This document shows, piece after piece, positions 10,665 to 24,142 of a stretch of DNA of 64,000 nucleotides; position 1 is the stretch's first letter, and each line of letters starts with the position of its first letter. The stretch lies in the NCBI GenBank assembly GCA_026214975.1, contig CM047817.1:58648246-58712245 (forward strand), in the 5' to 3' direction. The translations under genes were made by a program, and so were the position numbers. The notes under the pieces are model-generated. The model was not told the DNA's origin, did not search any database, and was given only the letters and a program-made list of their open reading frames with translations. This DNA is from Gentiana macrophylla. Lineage: Eukaryota > Streptophyta > Magnoliopsida > Gentianales > Gentianaceae.

Positions 10665-11960
10665 TTTTAGCACACTTTTATATTTATGTTTTTAATTCTC
10701 GATTAGTAAAACCAAATTGTGACTGTTACTTTTTCAGAAACTGTCTCAAGTATGGTTAAGTAATTTTAATCCTTTTAAATTAAGCAATGACGCGAGCAAC
10801 CCCGTTATAGTAGTTACAGACAAGGAGACTACATATTTGTTGGAGTGCTCCAAGACTTTAATTATTAATGAAAAGCGGAAGCTCATCATGTGATTAAATC
10901 ACTTGAAATAAGTTTAAACGAATTAATCATATATTGGATACGATCCAATATGATCATTCAGTCTTACAATGACAATTAATTCAAACGTTGGAAAAGAATG
11001 ACCACATCGAATTTGGGAAAGGCTGTTTTCAAAATTGTAAGATTTAAGTATCGACTTATTTCTTTAATCATTTCTTGAAGGTTAATTAATAGTTCATGTT
11101 TTGAATGTGATTCAAAAAGTTAAATAAACTATTTAATCAACTTTAGATTTTCTTTATGAAAGGAAATAGAAAACAAAGCTCTTGTGATTTTATTAAGTCT
11201 CGTGAAGACTAAGTAGAGAAAAATATTTACAAGTGCTTAAAGGATTAAAATGGAAAGATAGGGCAAGTGCTTAAGTAAGAGAACTTATCGAAGTCTCTGT
11301 TCTAAGCAAGTGTGTTGAGATAAATCTATCTAAGTTCAAGTCAACTCTTAGACATGTGATATCTAATGAGTGTGATTAAATTAGAAATATTAAATACTGA
11401 ATACACCAAGATACGAAAAGTGTTGCAAACGTTGCGATATTTTCGGTTTTGTATTATGAATCCAGTAGACTGATAAGCGAACTGAATAAACGTTATTATG
11501 TTCCGGTTCTCATGAAGAATATGATTTTCAGTTACTTGTTAGGATTTAGTAGATATATTCAATTGTAAAGAATAAATTTTATTCCGATAAAGTTGAAAAG
11601 TCACTGAATCTAACATACTAGATTGATGTCACTATATAGTTGATATATGTGAAGAAATCTCAACTACATGTTTATATTGCTGTTGTCCTTAAAATTTAGT
11701 GGTCGTTCTGGACATAGTCTCTATGGAGGGGAATCGTGTGATCAGATGTAATTCTGATGACGACTGAACCATATGGGTAATACGTAGCTTATCTAAGATG
11801 ATTAAAATAACCTTTTATGAAAAAGGTCATAAAATCTAGAAAGTTGTTCATAGCCTAAAGATACCGATGTTTTTTGGCTCATGACAATTAATGCCACAGA
11901 TAACTTTTGTTAATCTCTTTGACTATTTTTTTAGAAATAGTCAAGTGTACTCAGTGAAGT
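10665..11960 (+). pseudogene. Copia-B(+) 5' coding remnant, heavily decayed
   Basis: The stretch after the leader occupies the place of gag in the paralogous copy (the shared boundary TTTATGTTGTAG is near 10662). I could not recover a continuous gag or protease translation. It is AT-rich with stops in all frames and ends at the GAAGT target site of LARD1. Identity rests on position between PBS and the pol remnant at 32285-34415, not on protein similarity. Confidence 0.5.
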
Positions 11961-13739
11961 TGATGACGTGGTCAATCAGGTTATAATATACTTGACCACC
12001 ATAATTCAATACTAGCAAGAGGACTAGGCCCATCGTAGTTTAGCTATAGTGAATCAAGGTCGATCCCACAGGGAACCAATTGTGGATCATCTTATATACA
12101 AACAATTAATTAAACATGTCAAGGACATAGAGAGGCGGTCTACGACCAACATAAAACAAGAAAAGTAAAGACACGACTCGACACAACGTAATTAACCTCC
12201 CCAATTATAGTCTTTATCGTTTGGACCTAGATAATTTATATAATAAACCTGAACTTATTAGCTTTGTCAATCCGTTTGTATCTATCTTAGATTGGCTACG
12301 GGAGTCATCCTCTTTAACTTGATGTAGCACCGGTAGTCACTAGATCACCGTGATATTGTTACGTGACTTCGCCTTTTAGTGCCTCCATCTCATATAACTC
12401 ACACGCTTACGACTCTACAGGATGCCGATATTGACCGTACACCTCGCCCAGGCAACATTCCTATGGTTAGGCGTACTTCTAAACGATTACTCAAGCTCTC
12501 GTCCAACTAGCAATTACCAAGTTATAGTCTCATGCTAATCTCGACGACGTATAGCGGTGCATGCAATTCCCAAATATAAACCTACCAAGATAATTTGAGC
12601 GTCCGAAGATCAATTCATAAGCCTACCTAAGAGTTTTATATTGGTATTTCCTTTTACACATTTTAATTAAACTAAGCGAGTAACGTAGCCATAGCCATAC
12701 CTCTTTGAGATAATAAATTCTATTAAGTTAACCTAACCATAAAGACATGGCTATCTAACGGATGAGCAGAGGGCTCGATCGACCGAAAGCATAGACACTC
12801 GATCGACCGAATGATTCCATTCGGTCACCCGAACGATTTCATCCCCAGATTCAATCCCGAATATATATTTCTCGGCGTTTCATCATACGTAAGCGAGTTA
12901 ATGATGAATTAAGTAAAGAAATCATATAAACTAACATAGATACACATTAATTAAACAATGCAGATTCATGAATAAATACTAAGTGTATGGCGTAGGTTAT
13001 GGGATCCTTATAGACAAGGTATCTCCACCTCCCTAACGTCATAGCCTAGATCTACATCATCTAGCTATGATTAACTAACTCAAACGATAAAGCATAATTG
13101 GGAGGGATTAATTACTTAAAATAAAAGAAGCAGAAAATAAAGGCACATAATTTGCAGCCCTTAAACTCGAAACCCTCAAATTATTCTACATTGTATCAAG
13201 ATATGAATAGAATGATTTTATTGAATGAATATGAATATATTTACAATTTCTCGAAGCTGTTGCTTATATAGGAGTTTCTGCCGACTTAGGGAGGTTCTAG
13301 AAGATAGACTCGATAAAACCCTAAAAGTGACCGAAACTCCGAGCCTCGATCGACCGAGTGTGTGATGGCTCGGTCGACCGAACCTAAAATTTGCCCATTC
13401 TACACGTTTTTTTCATCTGTCTTGCTCCCCCATCGCACGCTTGCATGTTGATCCGACTAATCTCTCATTTAATGCTCCGATTTCCTTCCTTCATTATCTT
13501 GAGATAATTGATTGAATGACATTAATCCTCTCGATTTGTTGTGATCTGCAAAATCAATAATTATCGCACAATAAATCGGCTTTAAATAATAAAAACAGCT
13601 AAATACCAAATATCATATTAATAATCACTTAACATTAAATAATAAATATAAACGAGTGATTTAATATGAAATATACATTATTAATCTCGATTTAAGGTCA
13701 ACGTTGATGACTTTTATGGGTATAATTTGACCGTCATCA
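11961..13739 (-). repeat. LARD1 LTR 1 (3' LTR), 1779 bp
   Basis: Plus-strand ends TGATGACGTGG and GACCGTCATCA, forming the terminal inverted pair TGATGAC/GTCATCA. It is nearly identical to LTRs 2 and 3, with differences concentrated in short spots (near 12140, 12350, 12545 and 12775). It carries several TCGATCGACCGA or TCGGTCGACCGA palindromes. Confidence 0.95.
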
Positions 13740-13777
13740 ACTACCCCCCACTTAGACTTTGATCGTCCCGAACAAAG
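13740..13777 (-). other. LARD1 3' polypurine tract with adjoining hairpin
   Basis: Sense TAAGTGGGGGGTAGT abuts the LTR start TGATGACGG. Just upstream, 13757-13765 and 13769-13777 pair at 8 of 9 positions around a 3-nt loop. The second copy is at 19533-19571. Confidence 0.8.
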
Positions 13778-14687
13778 CATCAATAAGTCATTCCCCAAGA
13801 CAACATTTTCTATGGTCAAATCATACTTACACAAGAAACTCAAGTCAACTCATACTAGTCATGCTCATAAGATATCCATTATTCACTACTCACTATGAAT
13901 CGAAGTGATGTGTGCTTGTGCATTTAGTTTTATATATTCGTAGCAAGATTAGAGTTTATGCCAACTTCGTAATCTCAACCTACCAACCTCAGCATTCATA
14001 CTTCTCAAGCCTTTTAATTTTTGAAGCACTAGAGCATTAAGCAAGAGCGTATCTATAGGGTTTTTGGACTTGGAGACCGAGTACTACTCAAAGCCTCTTA
14101 AAGAGTTGAATATTTTTTTTTTCATATCTTCATATTTTTCAAATACTATAAATCTCAAGGAAGAAAACTTTTTAGAGTATCCCCCTATCTTAGATCATGT
14201 ATAGCATCGAATATTACCACAAGCGGGCTACTTTGGTAATGTTACTACAAGCCCGATGTCTAACATTTTGCTAAAAACAGTGCACGTCTCAAGCTTATTA
14301 CTCCGCTTTTGTTGGCAAGAATATCAGAATACATTAGCAGATAGATATTGACACTAAGTTTACATAACCAATCATCTATGCAATGTACACAATATTTCTT
14401 CAGTTATTATGATTTGCGCGGTATACTCGATTCAAAGTTGAGTACTTGAATAATAAACAACTACTTGCAAAAACCGGCATGAATATCCTTAAATTAACTT
14501 AGCATAAGTATAAAATGATCACGTACTCATGCAACTTGGTTCCTTTCCTATCAATTCTTAGCTAGGAACTCACAATTCTAAGGGTACGAGATACATAATA
14601 TGGTATTTATTCAATTTTTTCAATCATGTGCCGTTTCATTCAATTTTCAATTATAACATAACATGACATAACATGGCTAAGTCTCCT

Positions 14688-14723
14688 ACCCCCCACTTAA
14701 ACGTGGCATTGTCCTCAATGACA
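14688..14723 (-). other. Second PPT-like module with hairpin in LARD1
   Basis: Sense TTTAAGTGGGGGGTAGG resembles the 3' PPT and is preceded by a small hairpin (14707-14711 with 14716-14720, loop TCCT on plus). It lies about 0.95 kb upstream of the true PPT. The second copy lies at 20480-20516. LARD2 has the same pairing at 25217-25256. Confidence 0.65.
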
Positions 14724-17700
14724 AAAATAAATGAGAATTTAAGAAAAAGACTTAGCTCTGGAAACGGCTCTCAAGTAAATGCAGAACATCGGAGTAAATT
14801 TCAGCACGTTGTGGAGAAGCAAGTGAAAACCTGTATAAGCAGACAAACTCCACGAAACCGTAAAATATCATGTCTATGGAAGTTATAAAATAATGTGGCA
14901 GTAATGAGGTATAAATACCTAAAAACAGTTTAAGCCACTTTATTTTATACAACCAATGACAAGGGAAAAGAAAAATACTAAATAGAAAGAAAAATAAACA
15001 AGCAACCAAAGATGGTGGTCTTCATCTACAACCTCCACCGCCTAAATATTCTTAAAACCGGGGTGAGAAGACAAAGATCAAAAGCATTACCCCAAGTGGG
15101 AAAACACGAGGTGACTTTATCGAAAAGGTATTCAATCCAGGAAAAGAGAAACTCGGTAAGGTATATGATTGAATGCGACCTATTGGCTAAAGATAAAATC
15201 AAACACTTAACGATAAACTTCTCGCTTGCATTGGATATCAACAACTTAGGAGATGTAGCTACTCCTCGAAATTACTAATAACCCAATGTATCACGTAAAA
15301 GTCATAACCGTCATCAACAAGGTCGGATCGGTGTGATAATGTAGAACAAAACTTATCATACAGAGATGCCGGAATAGTCGGAAAAGTGTGAAATTTAAAA
15401 CTTCCGGTAGAAAGATAAGTTGTACTTTGATTGAACCAAAAACCTTTAAAATCTAGCTAGGGTCAGAGCTACACTTACCCCAACTAGGATCATGAAAATC
15501 AAAAGGATAAAAAAATAATCAATAAAACATAGCAATATTTCAAATTCCGCAACACAAGGGTATTGTGTAAACAAAATGGAGGTTGAGAGTATGATGGGTT
15601 TAGAAATAGATATATATAAGGATGGGAAGAAAAGATAAAGGGTGGGTAAGAAATTGTGTTTTTGGGATTGAGAATTGTTTAAAGGAATGGGATTGGGTGG
15701 GAGAGTGAAACGGATGGAAAGAAAGAGAGACGATGAAAGAATGGTTAGAAATGTGAACTGTTAAAGGTGATTGGTGAGAGGATCGAAAAGTTTGAAGGTG
15801 AAAAAGTGTAAAGGGAAAGATAAGGATAATTGCGAGAATGAATTGCGCACCACTTTGGATTTTCACTTGGATCACCATTCTAAAAGATTTTGACCAAGAT
15901 TGTTCTTGTTCGCACCAATCATTCTCTGTTACATTTTCAATAATTCTCAAGCTCTCTTAATGCTTCCATCTTAAGGTTGATTGCTAAATTTCCTTTTATT
16001 CAGCAATTTCTCGACTCTCCTACGGAACTCTATTTCACGTGGCCTATATTGAGTAAAAAAGTTTTGCACATCCTTAGCCCAATGGCCATCGGAACACGGC
16101 AAAATAAAAAACCTCAACATATGTCACGTTACTTTTATTTGACTCAAAGAAAACAAAACCTAAAATCCTAAAAAAGAAATCCTAAGGGTTTTAAAGAAGT
16201 AGTTACGAGTTTAAAGTCCTCATTTCGACTTTCCAAAAAGTATCCTTATCGATTATCATTCTTGGATCGCTGGACTTTGACCCTTCAAGCGCACTATAAG
16301 AGGTGGGCTTGTTGCTTTTGCGGATTAATACCCTTCCTTGGTTGTGAGACCTAGGAAACGACATTTATCCATACCATTTATACAAAGCTCTTACCTCGGC
16401 TCTCGTTTTAGGAATTAGTGAATTCTAAGAAACTCGGTTAAAATTACGGTTTTGGCCTTGACAATAAGAAACAATGAATCAAAGTACTCCGAATAAGGTC
16501 GGTTATGTGAGGCAAGCTCACGCCGTCTTATTCGTTGGAACATATGTGACAGTTCAGGCCAATCCGTCAAGATTAAGCCCCGTTTAGCCCGAAGGCTTAT
16601 CGGCTATGCTAAGTCTTGTCGAACTGCTGTAACATACATCACACGTGGAGGGTAGTTGATTGAGCCGAAGCTCGTTTGAACTCGCCCAGCCATGGTTAAA
16701 CCATTTCCGAACCTATGTACAAAGATTCTTCGATTTCTAAATTGTCACCCAAAGCGTAATCTCGTTTTTGTTTAAGGTGGGTTCACCGAGAAGCCATCAC
16801 CATAAACATCAACGAAAGCCGAAGATTGCGTTCTTTCAAAACTCAACGTCTTCTTTAGATTGTGAATGCTTAAACTACACATTTTGTTGCTCCCATGGCC
16901 AGTAGAAGCAATTTCATGCATAGGACCATGAGATTTTAACAGAACTACGAGGAACTCTTTATTCACTACTTCCTTTTAACGACTACATGTTTCCCTACAC
17001 CCTCTAGATGAGACAGATATGGGGCAAAACCTTCGACACTAATAAACTTATTCTTACAAACCAACTCCGGGCTAAGATTCATACTAAGGTTCATGTATAG
17101 GCTAACTTATGCTCAAAAAACCACAAGGTAGTAAAACATAAGCAAAAAAAAGGTAGTACCTTGCCTTCAACATTGTACCACGAAGAATTTAAGCCTTTAA
17201 AAAATTTTCGGAGCCATCTTGGTGCTTTAAAGGTATTGCTTCCATCGCTTTTCCCATCTTAGATTCGTAGCTCCACATGTTTCTTTGGGTTATTTTCTCA
17301 AATACCATGAAAAATTACCGACTTGGATTATTGCTTCCCTGGTTTCGCAAGCGGAAGAAAAACAAAAACAAAGCAGACCGTGGCTGATTTTAACATGGTT
17401 TCCCATGTGCTTTATCGGACCTACGGATTAAACATACGGGGATAAACAGACACGCGAAATTCCAGACTCGAAAAACACAAATCAGAAACCGTGTAAACAG
17501 AACAGGACAAAACAAAAATATTATAAGTGCTCGGTCGACCGAATGAGGTCTCTCGGTCGACCGAATAATAAATTATTATTTTTTTTTTTAATTAAATTTT
17601 TTTTTTTAAGTGGAATTTTCGAGGCGAAGCGAACAACGAGGGACTCAAAGCGTAAAAGCAGAGACTCTAAAGCAGAAAAACTCGACATGAATAAAAAGTA

Positions 17701-17725
17701 TTTATATATAAAATTGACCGTTGGT

Positions 17726-17743
17726 TCCCCGGCAACGGCGCCA
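17726..17743 (-). other. PBS of LARD1 (tRNA-Asp-like), first copy
   Basis: Sense TGGCGCCGTTGCCGGGGA, separated from the LTR by a few bases. This matches the 3' end of plant tRNA-Asp and is the site used by Athila-type elements. The second copy, at 30487-30503, has lost one base in the C run. Confidence 0.9.
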
Positions 17744-17749
17744 AAAACT

Positions 17750-19532
17750 TGATGACGTGGTCAATCAGGTTATAATATACTTGACCACCATAATTCAATA
17801 CTAGCAAAAGGACTAGGCCCATCGTAGTATAGCTATAGTGAATCAAGGTCGATCCCACAGGGAACCAATTGTGGATCATCTTATATACAAACAATTAATT
17901 AAACATGTCAAGGACATAGAGACGGTCTACGACCAACATAAAACAAGAAAAGTAAAGACACGACTCGACACAACGTAATTAACCTCCCCAATTATAGTCT
18001 TTATCGTTTGGACCTAGATAATTTATATAATAAACTGAACTTATTAACTGTCAATCCGTTTGTATCTATCTTAGATTGGCTACGGGAGTCATCCTCTTTA
18101 ACTTGATGTAGCACCGGTAGGTCACTAGATCACTGTGATATTGTTACGTGACTTCGCCTTTTAGTGCCTCCATCTCATATAACTCACACGCTTACGACTC
18201 TAAGGATGCCGATATTGACCGTACACCTCGTCCAGGCAACATTCCTATGGTTAGGCGTACTTCCTAAACGATTACTCAAGCTCTCGTCCAACTAGCAATT
18301 ACCAAGTTATAGTCTCATGCTAATCTACGACGTACGTATAAGCAGGTGCATGCAATTCCCAAATATAAACCTACCAAGATAATTTGAACGTCCGAAGATC
18401 AATTCATAAGCCTACCTAAGAGTTTTATATTGGTATTTCCTTTTACACATTTTAATTAAACTAAGCGAGTAACGTAGCCATAGCCATACCTCTTTGAGAT
18501 AATAAATTCTATTAAGTTAACCTAACCATAAAGACATGGCTATCTAACGGATGAGCGAGAGGGCTCGGTCGATCGAAAGCATAGACACTCGGTCGACCGA
18601 ATGATTCCATTCGGTCACCCGAACGATTTCATCCCCAGATTCAATCCCGGAATATATATTTCTCAGCGTTTCATCATACAGAACAGAGTTAACAGTAATT
18701 CGTAAAGAAATCATATAAACTAACATAGATACACATTAATTAAACAATGCAGATTCATGAATAAATACTAAGTGTATGACGTAGGTTATGGGATCCTTAT
18801 AGACAAGGTATCTCCACCTCCCTAACGTCATAGCCTAGATCTACATCATCTAGCTATGATTAACTAACTCAAGCGATAAAGCATAATTGGGAGGGATTAA
18901 TTACTTAAAATAAAAAAAGCAGAAAATAAAGGCTTACATAATTTGCAGCCCTTAAACTCTGGAAACCCTCAAATTATTCTACATTGTATCAAGATATGAA
19001 TAGAATGATTTTATTGAATGAATATGAATATATTTACAATTTCTCGAAGGCTGCTTTGCTTATATAGGAGTTTACGCCGACTTAGGAGGTTCTAGAAGAT
19101 AGACTCGATAAAACCCTAAAAGTGACCGAAACACGAGCCTCGGTCGAGGCCGAGTGTGATGGCTCGGTCGACCGAACCTAAAATTTGCCCATTCTACACG
19201 TTTTTTCATCTGTCTTGCTCCCCACTGCTTGCGCTTGCATGTTGATCCGACTAATCTCTCATTTAATGCTCCGATTTCCTTCCTTCATTATCTTGAGATA
19301 ATTGATTGAATGACATTAATCCTCTCGATTTGTTGTGATCTGCAAAATCAATGATTATCGCACAATAAATCGGCTTTAAATAATAAAAGCATTTAAATAC
19401 CAAATATCATATTAATAATCACTTAACATTAAATAATAAATATAAGCGAGTGATTTAATATGAAATATACATTATTATCTCGATTTAAGGTCAACGTTGA
19501 TGACTTTTATGGGTATAATTTGACCGTCATCA
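17750..19532 (-). repeat. LARD1 LTR 2 (shared middle LTR), 1783 bp
   Basis: It serves at once as 5' LTR of the left unit and 3' LTR of the right unit. A PBS lies on its left and a PPT on its right, which defines a head-to-tail tandem element. Confidence 0.95.
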
Positions 19533-22190
19533 ACTACCCCCACTTAGACTTTGATCGTCCCGAACAAAGCATCAATAAGTCATTCCCAAGACAACATTTT
19601 CTATGGTCAAATCATACTTACACAAGAAACTCAAGTCAACTCATACTAGTCATGCTCATAAGATATCCATTATTCACTACTCACTATGAATCAAGTGATG
19701 TGTGCATGTGCATTTAGTTTTATATATTCGTAGCAAGATTAGAGTTTATGCCAACTTCGTAATCTCAACCTACCAACCTCAGCATTCATACTTCTCAAGC
19801 CTTTTAATTTTTGAAGCACTAGAGCAATAAGCAAGAGCGTATCTATAGGGTTTTTGGACTTGGAGACCGAGTACTACTCAAAGCCTCTTAAAGAGTTGAA
19901 TATTTTTTTTTCATATCTTCATATTTTTCAAATACTATAAATCTCAAGGAAGAAAACTTTTTAGAGTATCCCCCTATCTTAGATCATGTATAGCATCGAA
20001 TATTACCACAAGCGCGGGGCTACTTTGGTAATGTTACTACAAGCCCAGTGTCTAACATTTTGCTAAAACACAGGTACGTCTCAAGCTTATTACTCCGCTT
20101 TTGTTGGCAAGAATATCAGAATACATTAGCAGATAGATATTGACACTAAGTTTACATAACCAATCATCTATGCAATGTACACAATATTTCTTCAGTTATT
20201 ATGATTTGCGCGGTATACTCGATTCACAGGTTGAGTACTTGAATAATAAACAACTACTTGCAAAAACCGGCATGAATATCCTTAAATTAACTTAGCATAA
20301 GTATAAAATGATCACGTACTCATGCAACTTGGTTCCTTTCCTATCAATTCTTAGCTAGGAACTCACAATTCTAAGGGTACGAGATACATAATATGGTATT
20401 TATTCAATTTTTTCAATCATGTGCCGTTTCATTCAATTTTCAATTATAACATAACGTGACATAACATGGCTAAGTCTCCTACCCCCCACTTAAACATGGC
20501 ATTGTCCTCAATGACAAAAATAAATGAGAATTTAAGAAAAAGACTTAGCTCTGGAAACGGCTCTCAAGTAAATGCAGAACATCGGAGTAAATTTCAGCAC
20601 GTTGTGGAGAAGCAAGTGAAAACCTGTATAAGCAGACAAACTCCACGAAACCGTAAAATATCATGTCTATGGAAGTTATAAAATAATGTGGCAGTAATGA
20701 GGTATAAATACCTAAAAACAGTTTAAGCCACTTTATTTTATACAACCAATGACAAGGGAAAAGAAAAATACTAAATAGAAAGAAAAATAAACAAGCAACC
20801 AAAGATGGTGGTCTTCATCTACAACCTCCACCGCCTAAATATTCTTAAAACCGGATGGAGAAGACAAAGATCAAAAAGCATTACCCCAAGTGGGAAAACA
20901 CGAGGGTGACTTTATCGAAAAGGTATTCAATCCAGGAAAAGAGAAACTTGGTAAGGTATAACAGATTGAATGCGACCTATTGGCTAAAGATAAAATCAAA
21001 CACTTAACGCATAAACTTCTCGCTTGCATTGGATATCAACAACTTAGGGAGATGTAGCTACTCCTCGAAATTACTAATAACCCAATGTATCACGTAAAAG
21101 TCATAACCGTCATCAACAAGGTCGGATCGGTGTGATAATGTAGAACAAAACTTATCATCTAGAGATGCCGGAATAGTCGGAAAAGTGTGAAATTTAAAAC
21201 TTCCGGTAGAAAGATAAGTTGTACTTTGATTGAACCAAAAACCTTTAAAATCTAGCTAGGGTCAGAGCTACACTTACCCCAACTAGGATCATGAAAATCA
21301 AAAGGATAAAAAAATAATCAATAAAACATAGCAATATTTCAAATTCCGCAACACAAGGGTATTGTGTAAACAAAATGGAGGTTGAGAGTATGATGGGTTT
21401 AGAAATAGATATATATAAGGATGGGAAGAAAAGATAAAGGGTGGGTAAGAAATTGTGTTTTTGGGATTGAGAATTGTTTAAAGGAATGGGATTGGGTGGG
21501 AGAGTGAAACGGATGGAAAGAAAGAGAGACGATGAAAGAATGGTTAGAAATGTGAACTGTTGGGGCAGATTGGTGAGAGGATCGAAAAGTTTGAAGGTGA
21601 AAAAGTGTAAAGGGAAAGATAAGGATAATTGCAGAATGAATTGCGCACCACTTTGGATTTTCACTTGGATCACCATTCTAAAAGATTTTGACCAAGATTG
21701 TTCTTGTTCGCACCAATCATTCTCTCATTACATTTTCAATAATTCTCAAGCTCTCTTAATGCTTCCATCTTAAGGTTGATTGCTAAATTTCCTTTTATTC
21801 AGCAATTTCTCGACTCTCCTACGGAACTCTATTTCACGTGGCCTATATTGAGTAAAAAAGTTTTGCACATCCTTAGCCCAATGGCCATCGGAACACGGCA
21901 AAATAAAAAACCTCAACATATGTCACGTTACTTTTATTTGACTCAAAGAAAACAAAACCTAAAATCCTAAAAAGAAATCCTAAGGGTTTTAAAGAAGTAG
22001 TTCTGAGTTTAAAGTCCTCAGCTCGACTTTCCAAAAAGTATCCTTGTCAGTTATCATTCTTGGATCGCCAGACTTTGACCCTTCGCGCACTATAAGAGGT
22101 GGGCTTGTTGCTTTTGCGGATTAATACCCTTCCCTTGGTTGTGAGACCTAGGAAACGACATTTATCCATACCATTTATACAAAGCTCTTA

Positions 22191-24106
22191 TGTTGAGAGA
22201 AAAAACACGCCAACTAACTGTTGAGCGAAAAATCTACCCTTCAAAATTTAAATTTATAAAAGACTCGAAAACAACCGTGGGTAAACTAACTCTCTAACCA
22301 GCAGAGTACCGGATCAATTGTTAGGATAGCTACAGGAGTACGAGGTCGATCCCAAGAGATAAGTGGTTTGTAGATACCAAAGTGAACAAAGACAAAAATA
22401 ATAATTAAAACAACTAAGACGCACCATTGTTCCACCATCCCACCGAAATTAACAAGAAAGACACATTCATTTGTAAGTCTTGGATTAATAATCTGCTAAA
22501 GAGGCGGTACTTTCTCTCTCGGATTTAGCGCCCGTTGATTAGTTTACCACAGGGTACAACTAAAGATTTTACGAAACAAAGATTTGGATATAAAATCCTA
22601 ATCTAATAATATTATCCCTCAACTTTCGTATGTTCGGAAAATATCATCATTCTCCTTCACGGTAATCAACGAATTTATCAACTATCGTGTTTCTAAATTC
22701 GAATAGCATGCAACACTACATTACACTTTAAACAAGTCTAAACATGAAGGAAGAACAAGAAATCTTATGAATGAATGTGTAAATCCTTATTTAATCAAAG
22801 TGAGGGTGGCTTCACAAGGGTGATCTAGCACCGAGCCTTAACCACTCATGACAACGAAAATAACAACGAAATATAAATACATATATAGATACATATATAT
22901 ATATATATAAGTATATAGATATAGATATATATATGCATATATATATATAGATATATATAACAAGAAAGAAAAGAAACAAAACAAAATAACTAAAAATGAA
23001 ATGAAAACGATATTATAACAACATATATATTATATATATAAAAGATACATAAATAGATATATATATATATATATAACGATAACTAGTCGAGTTATTAATT
23101 CGACATTACAACGATATATATATACATATCTAGGCCCGAAACATAAAATAAATAGAAGAAAAGGAATGGGGAGAAGAATGGGGTGGCCAAAGTTGGCCAA
23201 GAAAGGGCAAGGATCATCAATGAGGTGAGAGGAGTATTTATAGACCACAAGGCCGGGCGCGTGCGGAGCACCACCGGCACGTGCCGGCTACAGTGCATTT
23301 TTAATCATTAGGATCTTGTGGGCCCAATTTCAGAGATTTTCCTGCAATATTCGGCCTTCTCCGGCGCGTGCCGGCTACACAGCATTTCCGATGTTTGTAA
23401 AAACCTATCTCGAGCTGTAGACCTCTGATTGGCATGATTTAATATTCGTTGGAAAGCTCTTCCGAAGATCTACAACTTTCATTAAGGACTCGTCTTCTGA
23501 AAACGCCTCTAAGTGAGGTCAAATGTCTGTTGAAGTTGAATTACGGTAACAAAGAATAACAGCTGATTGATCTGTCCAAAGTTGTTAGATTATTGCATAA
23601 TCTTTTATCCCACAAAACTTATGATTTATGCTTCAAAACATGTCGTTACTCGGGATCTTGGTCATCTTATAATTCTGCAATAAAGCACCAAAAATACCCA
23701 CGTAAATCCGACACGACAATCCGGTTACTAAACCGGTACAAAAAACTAATAAAACACGATATTTTACATAATACTTACTACTAACCTACTTAGATAAATC
23801 TAAGGAGTTTATGACTCGAAATGATACAATGATGCTCAAAATCCGAACCTTATCGTCTTTTAATCACTTTTAGATCGAAAATATGTATCTACGAGATATC
23901 AAAACATTGCAAAGTGTAATCATTTTCATAAAGATAAGAGATCAACAATAAGGACACATAATTCAACCAACTTTACAAATAAATCATTTAAAACCCCACT
24001 TGCTTAATAAATCGATTAAACGCTCATTTTCTATGCAAATTATATAAATGTGGAGGAAATCATTATAAAATATATCATTAGAAATCGTATAAAATCACCC
24101 TTAACA
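22191..24106 (-). repeat. LARD2 3' LTR, 1916 bp
   Basis: Plus-strand ends are TGTTGAGAG and CCCTTAACA. It contains TA-rich stretches (22880-22965, 23025-23130), the palindrome CCGGCACGTGCCGG at 23274-23287, and the motif GAGGTCGATCCCAAGAGA near 22343. Confidence 0.95.
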
Positions 24107-24142
24107 ACTCCCCACACTTAGCTTTTGCTCGTCCGAGCAAAA
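24107..24142 (-). other. LARD2 3' polypurine tract with hairpin
   Basis: Sense GCTAAGTGTGGGGAGT precedes the LTR start TGTTAAGGG. Immediately upstream, 24123-24130 and 24135-24142 form a perfect 8-bp stem with a 4-nt GTCC loop (plus-strand reading). Confidence 0.82.

Larger units (their letters stand above)
13740..17749 (-). other. LARD1 internal region, first copy (non-coding)
   Basis: Four kb between LTR 1 and LTR 2 with only short open frames, none with recognisable protein features. From the sense 5' end it holds the PBS (17726-17743), an A-rich tract (T-rich on plus, 17577-17612), two TCGGTCGACCGA palindromes (17530-17570), about 3 kb of anonymous sequence, a second PPT-like module (14688-14723) and the 3' PPT with hairpin (13740-13777). 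The frames at 14673-14888 (+) and 14752-15009 (-) recur in the second copy only because the copies are recent duplicates. Confidence 0.85.

Noticed and set aside
14673..15278. Overlapping open frames conserved between 14673-15278 and 20466-21070
   Set aside because: They are conserved only because the two internal copies are recent duplicates. The downstream frame at 15012-15278 is broken in the second copy, and no protein family is recognisable.
15600..15950. 116-codon frame (and 143-codon counterpart at 21245-21676) in LARD1
   Set aside because: Low-complexity, Phe/Ser/His-rich, frames differ between copies and no motif is present. Treated as non-coding.
22880..23130. TA-rich regular spacing resembling a repeat array
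   Set aside because: Simple AT/GATA-type sequence in LARD2 LTRs, repeated at 27915-28165 because it lies in both LTRs. No unique spacers, so not a CRISPR-like array.
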